Source: Burkholderiaceae bacterium
GTDB lineage: Bacteria > Pseudomonadota > Gammaproteobacteria > Burkholderiales > Burkholderiaceae_F
Length of the DNA stretch: 33,924 bases
Assembly: GCA_019236735.1 (NCBI GenBank)
Contig: JAFAIM010000047.1
Span: 1 to 33,924, forward strand
Direction of reading: 5' to 3'
In this document: positions 17,241 to 27,124 of the stretch, in pieces
How positions within the stretch are numbered: the stretch's first letter is position 1
Layout of the letters: each line of letters begins with the position of its first letter
Notes under the pieces: model-generated
Told to the model about the DNA's origin: nothing
The model's database searches: none
What the model saw: only the letters and a program-made list of their open reading frames with translations
Position numbers and translations under genes: made by a program

Positions 17241-18536
17241 TCATTCAGCGTCGCGCGCGAGCCGAAGGCCGGAAAACTGCCAGCGTGCCTCAGGGGGAAA
17301 GAAGTTTCGGTACGTGGGTCGAATATGGCTGGATGGCGTCGCGCAGGACCCACCCCGAAGGACGTACTGGCCGCTCATGAACTTGCCGTTGTACTCGCCG
17401 ACAGCACCGGCCGCCGGACGGAACCCCGGGTAAGGCGCGTAGTCGCTGCGCGTCCACTCCCACACGTCGCCGAATGCCTGTGCGAGCGTGCCGTCGGCCG
17501 GCGTCTCGCGCAGCGCGAGTGGATGCAGCGCGCCACTTTCCAGGAAGTTTCCCACAAGCCGGGAGCCGCGAGCCGCAACTTCCCACTCGGCCTCGGTCGG
17601 CAGCCGTGCGTTTGCCCAGCGCGCAAAAGCATCGGCCTCGTAGAAGCTCACGTGACAAATCGGCGTATGCACGTCGACGGGGGCCTCACCGTGCAGCGTA
17701 AAACAGAACCAGCGTCCCTCCCGGCGTTCCCAGTACGCGGGCGCCTGCCAGTTGCGCGCCGTCACTGCATCCCAGCCTGCCGACAGCCAGAGCTCCGGGC
17801 GCTGGTATCCGCCATCGTCGATGAAATCGATGAAGTCGCCGTGGGTCACCGGGTGCGACGCGATCAGGAACTGTCTAAGCCACACGCGGTGACGCGGCGC
17901 CTCGTTGTCGAAACAGAATCCGGAGCCAGAATGCCCAATTTCGTCGATTCCGGCGTCGAAGCAAATCCATCCGCGCAAGCGCGGCTGGATCGGAGTCAGC
18001 GGCCATTGCTTCTGGTAGGCCGGTTTCAGAGGATTGCGCGACAGCAGGTGTTTCACATCGGTCAGGATCAGTTCCTGGTGCTGCTGCTCGTGGTGCAGCC
18101 CAAGTTCGATCAATCCGTCGATTTCGGCAACGGAGCGCTCGTGGGCGAGGAGTTCGAACATCGCCTTGTCGACATGATCGCGATATGCGAGCACTTCTTG
18201 AAGGCCTGGGCGCGACAGCATCCCGCGCTCGAGCCGAGGATGCCGGTCGCCGATCGCGTTGTAGTACGAATTGAAGAGAAAGCGATAGGACGGACCAAAG
18301 GCCTGGTACCCCGATTGATGTGGCGTAAGCACGAACGTCTCGAAGAACCACGTCGTGTGCGCGAGATGCCACTTCACCGGACTTGCGTCCGGCATCGACT
18401 GGATCGCGCAATCCTCTGGCGACAGGGGCGCGGCAAGTGCTCGCGTCGCCTGACGGATCGACACGAACCGTTCGCGCCAGTTGCCGCCCAGCCCGGGAGC
18501 GAGTGGCGCCGGCTTCGGGTCCGGCGCTACGTCCAC
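17241..18536 (-). CDS. egtB: EgtB-type iron(II) sulfoxide synthase (ergothioneine biosynthesis)
   Basis: Joins hercynine (N-trimethylhistidine) to a thiol with O2. The 431-residue protein has an N-terminal DinB-like domain with the iron-ligand histidines in WHLAHTTWFFETF (His57/His60) and GLHHEQQHQELIL (His149, His153), then a C-terminal FGE-sulfatase domain: PVTHGDFIDFIDDGGY, RLPTEAEWEVAARG, FGDVWEWTRSDYAPYPGF and YVLRGGSCATP. The GTG start at 18534-18536 is supported by AAGGAGGT about 6 bp before it. The methyltransferase egtD that makes hercynine is not in the window. The M20-like gene follows on the same strand. Confidence 0.92.
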   Translation of the reverse strand: MDVAPDPKPAPLAPGLGGNWRERFVSIRQATRALAAPLSPEDCAIQSMPDASPVKWHLAHTTWFFETFVLTPHQSGYQAFGPSYRFLFNSYYNAIGDRHPRLERGMLSRPGLQEVLAYRDHVDKAMFELLAHERSVAEIDGLIELGLHHEQQHQELILTDVKHLLSRNPLKPAYQKQWPLTPIQPRLRGWICFDAGIDEIGHSGSGFCFDNEAPRHRVWLRQFLIASHPVTHGDFIDFIDDGGYQRPELWLSAGWDAVTARNWQAPAYWERREGRWFCFTLHGEAPVDVHTPICHVSFYEADAFARWANARLPTEAEWEVAARGSRLVGNFLESGALHPLALRETPADGTLAQAFGDVWEWTRSDYAPYPGFRPAAGAVGEYNGKFMSGQYVLRGGSCATPSSHIRPTYRNFFPPEARWQFSGLRLARDAE

Positions 18537-18624
18537 GCGGACCTCCTTTCGACATCGGAATCACGCATACCGCTAGGCTAACAGCCGAACTCGGCGCTAT
18601 GCCGATGCTGCGAGCAGTGACATC

Positions 18625-18696
18625 GATTTGAACTCGCAACGAACGTTGCGAAGCTTGGTCCTGCGCTTGTAAGGCACTGGAGATAAAGCGAAATTT
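18625..18696 (+). repeat. Degenerate right-end repeat R, outlying copy
   Basis: GATTTGAACTCGCAACGAAC, then GCGCTTGTAAGGCACTGGAG and ATAAAGCGAAATTT. GATTTGAA, the AGGCACTGGAGATAAAGCGAAATT segment and their spacing follow the reference copy at 12211-12287. It lies between egtB and the S10 peptidase gene, about 4.5 kb from the island, with no tRNA sequence next to it. Confidence 0.6.
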
Positions 18697-18708
18697 GCGG
18701 GGTTTCTC

Positions 18709-20271
18709 TTATGTCTTCGATGTCAGCCAGGCCTGAAGATCGCTGAACAGCTTCGAAAGATCGCCGGTCCGGGTGTACATCATGTGGCCGGCGTCGTAGT
18801 ACCGATGTGTGATCCGCTTCGCAACATCGGCGGGGATGTCGAGTTGCGACAGCGAATAGTCGGTCGCACTGTACGGCGTGCCCAGATCGTAGTAGCCGCT
18901 CGCCACAAGCACGCGCAAGTGCGGGTTCCGTCGCAAGGCCCTTGCCAGATCGGTGCTCGTGCACGTGTAGCTGTTTCCCTGACTCTCCCCCCGATTCCAG
19001 TTCCACTTCTTGTTGACGTCCATCGAAATGATCTCGTAGCGCTGTGGGGCATCGATTCCGAGCGTCTGCGCGAAATACGCCCGCGCCGCCATCGCGTACG
19101 GCGCAACCAGTGCCTCAATGGCCGGGTCGAACTCCCATTGATGGCTGCGGCTCGCCCCGAGCGGGCCGCGAACACGCGAATCGAGCCGGCCGACGAGCAG
19201 GCCTTCGTCGCGAAGCAGATGGGTGAAAAACACCTGATCGCTGATCCGAAGGTTCTTCTGCTCGACCAGCTGGCGAGGCAGGCCGGTCAGGCTGGCCAGG
19301 CCCTGCGCGATTTTGCGTCGCTCGCTTTGGCCCAGACCGGCGCCGCGATACAGCGCGAGCAGGTAATCGTCGGCAACGAAGGCTTCGGCGGCCTTGCGCG
19401 CGGTCTCGGGCGACGATCGGCCATTGCCGTTGAGTTTGCCGTGGTACTGCGCCGCGCTGGCGAAGCCCGGCAGGTACAGCGCGTGGGGCAGATCGTTGCC
19501 CGGCGCAAACTCGAGGGTCTGGATGTCCATCGCGCACGACACCAGCACCACGCCGGACAGTGCAATGCCGTGATCGAGCAGCTTGTCAGCGAGAGCGGCG
19601 CCGCGCGTGGTTCCATAGCTCTCGCCCACCAGGTACACCGGAGCGCCGAACCGCCGGTGCCGAGCGAGCCAGGCGTGCATCGCCTCGGCAAGCGCCTCGA
19701 CATCGCCGTCAACGCTGAGCATTTTCGTTCGCAGCTTTTCGCTGGCGGTTGTCGAATAGCCCGTGTGCGGCGGATCGACGAACACGAGATCGAAGTGCGA
19801 TAACCAGGACTGTGGGTTGTCGGCCGCCGTATACGGAGGCGCCGGCATCGTCCCGTCATCGTTGATCACAACCCGCTTCGGGCCCAGGGCTCCGAGGTGG
19901 AGCCACACCGAGGACGAGCCCGGGCCCCCGTTGAATGCAAAACATACGGGCCGAGTTGCGGCGCGGGGCGCGCCGCCGGCGCTTGCGGCGCCATCGGACG
20001 CCAGATAACAGATCGTGAAGATCGCTGCCTGCGGCTCCTCCGGCCGTTCATCGAACGGCCCTGCCAGCACTGGAACGAATTCGGCCACCGCCTCGTAGCG
20101 AAGATCGGGAAACCCGGGGCGGCGCAACACGCCTTCGCTGCGCGCCGCGGTCTGCGCCAGGCGCTTTTCGACGAGTTGGCGCATGCGTTTGGAGGCGTCC
20201 TTCGCATCGTCGGCATCGCGTCGCGAACTCGCATCCGGCGCTGCATCGGTGCTGTGGTTCGATTCGCTCAT
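18709..20271 (-). CDS. Serine carboxypeptidase (peptidase family S10)
   Basis: A 520-residue alpha/beta hydrolase that removes C-terminal residues from peptides. The oxyanion segment FAFNGGPGSSSVWLHLGALG is diagnostic. The nucleophile is Ser218 in VGESYGTTRG, the acid is Asp in SGYYDLGTPYSATDY and the base is His in YYDAGHMMYT. The first 50 residues are hydrophilic and charged, without a clear signal peptide, so a cytoplasmic location is possible, unusual for the family; no alternative downstream start gives a better signal. Divergent from the small gene at 20395. Confidence 0.88.
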   Translation of the reverse strand: MSESNHSTDAAPDASSRRDADDAKDASKRMRQLVEKRLAQTAARSEGVLRRPGFPDLRYEAVAEFVPVLAGPFDERPEEPQAAIFTICYLASDGAASAGGAPRAATRPVCFAFNGGPGSSSVWLHLGALGPKRVVINDDGTMPAPPYTAADNPQSWLSHFDLVFVDPPHTGYSTTASEKLRTKMLSVDGDVEALAEAMHAWLARHRRFGAPVYLVGESYGTTRGAALADKLLDHGIALSGVVLVSCAMDIQTLEFAPGNDLPHALYLPGFASAAQYHGKLNGNGRSSPETARKAAEAFVADDYLLALYRGAGLGQSERRKIAQGLASLTGLPRQLVEQKNLRISDQVFFTHLLRDEGLLVGRLDSRVRGPLGASRSHQWEFDPAIEALVAPYAMAARAYFAQTLGIDAPQRYEIISMDVNKKWNWNRGESQGNSYTCTSTDLARALRRNPHLRVLVASGYYDLGTPYSATDYSLSQLDIPADVAKRITHRYYDAGHMMYTRTGDLSKLFSDLQAWLTSKT

Positions 20272-20394
20272 TCGATCTCCTTCTCAACTTCGCTTGTGTA
20301 CGGCGCGTGTCGAAAGTAACTATCCCGTGCGCGCCATTGCGGGCACAGTGCGATGCACAGGCCGCGGCTGCGGCGGACGACAGGAGGTTAACTC

Positions 20395-20649
20395 ATGAAC
20401 TCGATTCCAGGCTCGCCGGCGACCCCTCCGCGTCGACGCCGCCTGCTCCCCACCGACGCGACGCTGATTCTGCTTCTGCTCATTGTCGTTTTCGCCGCGA
20501 CGATACACTGCCTGCACTCCGGCTTGGTCGCAACCTCGCGGACACTTGCGCGCGTCCAACCGGGCCCCGATATCGCCGCCCGCGGCGATGTGCATTCGAA
20601 AGCCTTGCACCCCTCGCTGGCAATGCGCAAGCAAACCAACCGTTCGTAA
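20395..20649 (+). CDS. Small single-helix membrane protein, unknown function
   Basis: An 84-residue product with a basic stretch RRRRLL before one strong hydrophobic helix (TLILLLLIVVFAATIHCL, about residues 24-42), then a polar tail. An excellent ribosome-binding site AGGAGGT (20380-20388) before ATG 20395 argues that it is translated. No family recognised. It is divergent from the S10 peptidase gene and followed by the ketopantoate-reductase remnant in the same frame after its stop. Confidence 0.55.
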   Translation: MNSIPGSPATPPRRRRLLPTDATLILLLLIVVFAATIHCLHSGLVATSRTLARVQPGPDIAARGDVHSKALHPSLAMRKQTNRS

Positions 20650-20655
20650 GCAGCA

Positions 20656-20922
20656 TTGCTACCCCGCCCGATCGCCGAACTGGCGCTGCGGTTTGCGACC
20701 CGAGGCCAAGGCAGGTACAAGTCGTCCAGTCAACAATCGCTGGAGCGCGGCGAATCGACCGAGGTCGACTTTCTCAACGGCCGAATCGTGCTCGAAGCGA
20801 CGGCGCGCAGCCTGGCTTCACCTTGGAACGCTGCAATTGTTTCGATGGTGCACGCGATCGAGGTCAACCAGGCTCGCGCTGGACTGGAAAGCGTGGAGGA
20901 ATTGACGCGTCGCGCTACTTAG
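20656..20922 (+). pseudogene. C-terminal remnant of a ketopantoate reductase (ApbA/PanE) gene
   Basis: The 88 codons read LPRPIAELALRFATRGQGRY, then QQSLERGESTEVDFLNGRIV and SPWNAAIVSMVHAIEVNQAR. The GExTEVDFLNG and PxNAAIVxMVHAIE pieces belong to the C-terminal domain of 2-dehydropantoate 2-reductase. The N-terminal Rossmann domain with its NADPH-binding GxGxxG is absent, and a TAA lies upstream in frame. No good start or ribosome-binding site exists. The 3' end overlaps the convergent cupin gene by 8 bp. Confidence 0.7.
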
Positions 20923-21379
20923 GTGTCTCCCCAGGATGTACCGGGATCGTGCCGCTCGGGCCGATTCCGCTGATTTGCACCATCACTTCCTCATCCTTGG
21001 CTCCGTCGTAGTGCACTTTGCGCGGATAGTGCATTGCAAAGGTTCCGGCGGGCATCGGAACGGTGTTGTCGCGATCGAACGTATCGCCGGTGCCCGCCCA
21101 CCAGGTTCCCTTTAGCACCGTCACGAAGCGCGCCTCCGGGTGATAGTGCGGACGACTCATCACGCCGGGCGCAAACTTGACACGAATCGTATACGGGCCG
21201 GCTTTGCTCGGATCGCCAAAAACGACAGCAAACTTGACGCCCGGTAGACCGGGATAGTCCTTCCACACGAGATCTTCGGCCTTCACGACGACCATCGTCT
21301 CGGGGTCGGGCTGCGCGGCCGTCGCAAGCGGTGCGAACAAAGCAAGCGAGATGCTTACAGCTAGCAGGCGTGTCCTCAT
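20915..21379 (-). CDS. Secreted cupin-domain protein
   Basis: A 154-residue protein with a Sec signal peptide (MRTRLLAVSISLALFAPLAT, cleavage probably after ATAA or at ATAAQ). The mature part is a single cupin: RPHYHPEARFVTVLKGTWWA gives the motif-1 HxH...E residues and AMHYPRKVHYD gives the second-motif His. Small periplasmic cupins of this type are annotated as putative dioxygenases or sugar-binding proteins; the substrate is unknown. I chose the ATG at 21377-21379, preceded by AAGGAG. Divergent from queA. Confidence 0.8.
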   Translation of the reverse strand: MRTRLLAVSISLALFAPLATAAQPDPETMVVVKAEDLVWKDYPGLPGVKFAVVFGDPSKAGPYTIRVKFAPGVMSRPHYHPEARFVTVLKGTWWAGTGDTFDRDNTVPMPAGTFAMHYPRKVHYDGAKDEEVMVQISGIGPSGTIPVHPGETPK

Positions 21380-21519
21380 GGCTCTCTCCTTACCCATAGG
21401 TGCGTGCTCCGCACATCTGTGAGGGTAGCAATTCGGTTCGAAGGCTATCATCGCTGGCGGCCCCGGCTCCAGTGCAATGCGCGCACCCGGGGTGCAGCGA
21501 TCCGATGGCCGGTCCAGCC

Positions 21520-23687
<2,168 letters not shown>

Positions 23688-23726
23688 CCTTGAAGCCTCG
23701 ATCGCTTGAGGAGTTGGAGCCCCTTC

Positions 23727-24071
23727 ATGTTCCTGATTCCAGACGCTCTGGCCCAGACACCCGGTGCAGCCGGCGACGGCGGCGGCATGCTGCCGCTCGT
23801 GTTCATCGTCGTGATGTTCGGCGTCTTCTACTTCCTGCTGATCCGCCCACAGGCCAAGCGGCAGAAGGAGCTGAAGGCGATGATCGAGCAGCTGGGCAAG
23901 GGCGACGAGGTGGTGACCACGGGTGGGCTGATCGGAAAAATCACCGACATTTCGGACCAATATCTGACGCTGCAGATCGCGACCGTTGGGGGCCAGCCTG
24001 TGACGGTGTCGGTGCAGCGCTCGTCGGTCGCGACGCTCCTGCCGAAAGGCACGATGAAGTCGGCCGCTTGA
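23727..24071 (+). CDS. yajC: Sec translocon accessory subunit YajC
   Basis: A 114-residue single-span inner membrane protein that joins SecDF. It shows MFLIPDALAQ, a Gly/Ala-rich short stretch, the membrane helix MLPLVFIVVMFGVFYFLLI followed by RPQAKRQKELKAMIEQLGKG, and DEVVTTGGLIGKITDIS, the family signature. I chose ATG 23727 with GGAGCC upstream; a TTG at 23706 is less likely. It lies between tgt and secD as usual. Confidence 0.94.
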   Translation: MFLIPDALAQTPGAAGDGGGMLPLVFIVVMFGVFYFLLIRPQAKRQKELKAMIEQLGKGDEVVTTGGLIGKITDISDQYLTLQIATVGGQPVTVSVQRSSVATLLPKGTMKSAA

Positions 24072-24090
24072 GAGCACGCACGAGAGCGTT

Positions 24091-26013
24091 GTGAATCGCT
24101 ATCCGCTCTGGAAGTACCTGATCATCGCCGCAGCGCTCAGCTTCGGGGCGCTGTACACGCTGCCGAATTTCTTCGGTGAGTGGCCCGCGGTGCAAATCGC
24201 CTCGGTAAAGGCGACGGTGCACGCCGACACCGGTGTCCTGACGCGCGTGCAGCAAACGCTGCAGTCGGCCGGAATCGAGCAGACCGGCGCGACGTTGGAC
24301 ATGGTTGGGCTGAACCCGGCCGTGTTCGTTCGCTTCCGCAACGACGACACCCAGAAGAAAGCGCGGGATCTGCTCGACAAGACACTGAACCCGGATCCTT
24401 CCGATCCGACCTGGGTCGTCGCGCCCAACCTCGTGTCGCGCACCCCACTGTGGCTACAGGGCTTGCGAGCGCTGCCGATGTACCGGGGGCTGGACCTGCG
24501 CGGCGGCGTGCATTTCCTGATGCAAGTCGACCTTCAGGAGGCGTTGAAAAAGCGCCTGCAGGGCTTCGAAGGGGACGTGCGGACGCTGTTGCGCGACAAG
24601 GACGTGCGCCACGCGGGCATCACGCTGAACCAGGATTCGCTGCTGATCCGCTTCCGCGACACCGCCACGCGCGGGCAGGCCGCGGACCTGATCGGCAGCT
24701 CGATCACCGACCTGGCGCTGCGCGAGGACATCGATAGCGGCGACCCGGTGCTGATCGTCACGATTACCCCGGCTGCGCGCAAGGCCACACAGGACAACGC
24801 GCTGACGCAGAACATCACCACGCTGCACAACCGGATCAACGAGCTCGGCGTGGCCGAGCCCGTGATCCAGCAAGAGGGCGCCGACCGCGTGGTGGTCGAG
24901 CTCCCCGGCGTTCAGGATGTGGCGCGCGCCAAGGACATCATCGGCCGCACCGCGACGCTGGAAGCGCGCCTTGTCGACATGTCGCCAGAGGGCCAGCAAG
25001 CGGTGATGGGCAACTCGCCAGTTCCGTTCGGTGACGAGCGCTTCACGGTCGGGCAGCAGGCGCCTGTTGTGGTCAAGAAGGATGTGATCTTCTCCGGCCA
25101 GCAATTGGAGACAGCGCAGTCGACCTTCGACGAGCGCCAGCAGCCGGCAGTTTCAATCACGCTGAACGAATCGGCGGGCCGCTACATGCGCAAGGTCACG
25201 CGCGAGAACCTGAAGAAGCCGATGGCGGTGATCATGTTCGAAAAGGGGCGCGGCGAAGTGCTGGAGGTCGCCACGATCCAATCGGAATTCGGGTCGCGCT
25301 TCCAGATCACCGGGCTGGGGACGACACAGCGCTCCAATGACTTGGCGCTGCTGCTGCGCGCCGGAGCGTTGGCAGCGCCGATGCAGATCATCGAGGAGCG
25401 CCTGATCGGCCCGAGCCTGGGCGCAGACAACGTCGCCAGGGGCTTTCGCTCGACCGAGTGGGGCTTCGCGGCGATCTCGGTGTTCATGTGCCTGTATTAC
25501 GTCGTGTTCGGCGTCGTGTCGGTGCTCGGACTGCTGATCAACCTGATGCTGCTGGTGGCGCTGCTGTCGATGCTGCAGGCGACGTTGACGCTGCCCGGAA
25601 TCGCCGCCATCGCCTTCACGCTCGGGATGGCGATCGACGCCAACGTGCTGATCAACGAACGTATCCGCGAGGAGCTGCGAAAGGGCGAGGTGCCGCAACA
25701 GGCGATCTCGCACGGCTACGAGCGGGCTTTCGCAACAATTCTGGATTCGAACGTCACCACGCTGATCGCCGGCATCTTCCTGTTCCTCCTCGGCTCCGGG
25801 CCGGTGCGAGGTTTCGCGGTCGTGCACTGCCTGGGAATCGTGACCTCGATCTTCTCGGCGGTGTTCGTATCGCGCGGAGTGGTCAACTTGCTGTACGGCT
25901 CGCGCAAGCGGCTCAAATCGCTGCCGATCGGCCAGGTATGGCGCCCGACCGCCCCATCGTCCGCGGGTGCGGCGGCAAAGCGCACACAGCCGGCTGCGAG
26001 CACAAAAGCCTGA
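24091..26013 (+). CDS. secD: Protein translocase subunit SecD
   Basis: Uses the proton gradient to help pull secreted proteins across the inner membrane. The 640-residue protein starts MNRYPLWKYLIIAAALSFGA (first transmembrane helix), has the large periplasmic P1 domain with YRGLDLRGGVHFLMQVD, the head region ending near VVVKKDVIFSG, and the five-helix core: SLGADNVARGF, FGVVSVLGLLINLMLLVALL, TLGMAIDANVLINERIREEL (the conserved Asp-Asn pair reads DAN) and VTTLIAGIFLFLLGSGPVRG. It starts with GTG 24091, 19 bp after yajC. Confidence 0.96.
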   Translation: MNRYPLWKYLIIAAALSFGALYTLPNFFGEWPAVQIASVKATVHADTGVLTRVQQTLQSAGIEQTGATLDMVGLNPAVFVRFRNDDTQKKARDLLDKTLNPDPSDPTWVVAPNLVSRTPLWLQGLRALPMYRGLDLRGGVHFLMQVDLQEALKKRLQGFEGDVRTLLRDKDVRHAGITLNQDSLLIRFRDTATRGQAADLIGSSITDLALREDIDSGDPVLIVTITPAARKATQDNALTQNITTLHNRINELGVAEPVIQQEGADRVVVELPGVQDVARAKDIIGRTATLEARLVDMSPEGQQAVMGNSPVPFGDERFTVGQQAPVVVKKDVIFSGQQLETAQSTFDERQQPAVSITLNESAGRYMRKVTRENLKKPMAVIMFEKGRGEVLEVATIQSEFGSRFQITGLGTTQRSNDLALLLRAGALAAPMQIIEERLIGPSLGADNVARGFRSTEWGFAAISVFMCLYYVVFGVVSVLGLLINLMLLVALLSMLQATLTLPGIAAIAFTLGMAIDANVLINERIREELRKGEVPQQAISHGYERAFATILDSNVTTLIAGIFLFLLGSGPVRGFAVVHCLGIVTSIFSAVFVSRGVVNLLYGSRKRLKSLPIGQVWRPTAPSSAGAAAKRTQPAASTKA

Positions 26014-26059
26014 CGCGCCGTCTCGCCGCCACAGCACGACTACTGAACGGAAAGCATCC

Positions 26060-27121
26060 ATGGAATTTTTCCGAATCCGCAGAACGATTCCGTTCATGCG
26101 GTATTCGCTGTACTTCAACGCGGCCTCGGCCGTGACGTTCCTGATCGCGGTCGCTTTTTTGATCATCCGCGGCTTGAACCTGTCGATCGAATTCACCGGC
26201 GGTACCGTGATGGAAATGTCGTACCGCGCGCCGGCCGACTTGGAGAAGATTCGCACTGCGATTTCCCGGCTGGGTTGGGGCGACTTCCAAGTGCAAAGCT
26301 TCGGCACGTCGTCCGACGTGCTGATCCGCCTGCCGGCGCGCCCCGGCTTCTCGTCCGGACAGCAGGCCGAAGTCGTGATGGCGGCACTGACTGCGCAGCC
26401 GTCGCCGGGCGAGGCCGCGGACTGCGCGGCGCTGCACTCCGCTTACGCCGATTTTGTCAAGCAACCGCAGGCGCAGCGCACCAGCCAGGCATCGCAGGCG
26501 CTAGCTGCGCAACAGCGCGAGCTTGCCGGCCGCTGCACCGAGATGCGGCGAGTCGAGTTCGTCGGACCCCAGGTCGGTTCCGAGCTCGCCTATGACGGCG
26601 CTCTTGCGCTGTTGTGCGTGTGCATCGGAATCATGCTGTATCTAGCGCTGCGGTTCGAGTGGAAGTTCTCGGTCGCCGCGATCATCGCGAACCTGCACGA
26701 CGTCGTGCTCGTGATCGGCATGTTCTCGATCTTCCACTGGGAATTCTCACTGCCGGTGCTGGCGGCCGTTCTGGCAGTGCTCGGTTATTCGGTGAACGAA
26801 TCGGTGATCATCTTCGACCGGGTGCGCGAGCATTTCCGTACGATGCGCAAAGCGACCGCCACCGAGGTGATCGATTCGGCCATCACGGCGACGATCTCGC
26901 GAACGATCATCACACACGGCTGCACCTTGATGATGACCGTGACGATGTTGCTGTTCGGCGGTCCTGCGCTGCACTTCTTTGCACTGGCGCTGACGCTCGG
27001 GATCTGCTTCGGCGTGTATTCGTCGGTGTTCGTCGCCGCGGCGATCGCACGCTACCTCGGCGTACGACGCGAGGACCTGGTCAAACCCGTCAAGAAAGAA
27101 GAACAGCAGCTGGTTCCGTGA
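26060..27121 (+). CDS. secF: Protein translocase subunit SecF
   Basis: Partner of SecD. The 353-residue protein begins MEFFRIRRTIPFMRYSLYFN, then the first helix and NLSIEFTGGTVMEMSY, and ends with the core RVEFVGPQVGSELAYDGALA, LAVLGYSVNESVIIFDRVRE and SRTIITHGCTLMMTVTMLLF. Between VVMAAL (about residue 109) and RRVEFVGP (163) it has some 45 residues more than E. coli SecF, a helical, Gln/Ala-rich segment with Cys122 and Cys159. I chose ATG 26060; the longer upstream reading lies within the secD end. The gene ends three bases before the convergent lyase gene. Confidence 0.95.
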   Translation: MEFFRIRRTIPFMRYSLYFNAASAVTFLIAVAFLIIRGLNLSIEFTGGTVMEMSYRAPADLEKIRTAISRLGWGDFQVQSFGTSSDVLIRLPARPGFSSGQQAEVVMAALTAQPSPGEAADCAALHSAYADFVKQPQAQRTSQASQALAAQQRELAGRCTEMRRVEFVGPQVGSELAYDGALALLCVCIGIMLYLALRFEWKFSVAAIIANLHDVVLVIGMFSIFHWEFSLPVLAAVLAVLGYSVNESVIIFDRVREHFRTMRKATATEVIDSAITATISRTIITHGCTLMMTVTMLLFGGPALHFFALALTLGICFGVYSSVFVAAAIARYLGVRREDLVKPVKKEEQQLVP

Positions 27122-27124
27122 CCG

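Noticed and set aside
20307-21011. Plus-strand frame of 234 codons
   Set aside because: Overlaps the small gene with a strong ribosome-binding site, the ApbA remnant and the cupin gene in other frames; its translation is Arg/Pro-rich without motifs.
24454-25104. Minus-strand frame of 216 codons inside secD
   Set aside because: Shadow of secD, rich in Ala, Arg, Gln and His, without features.
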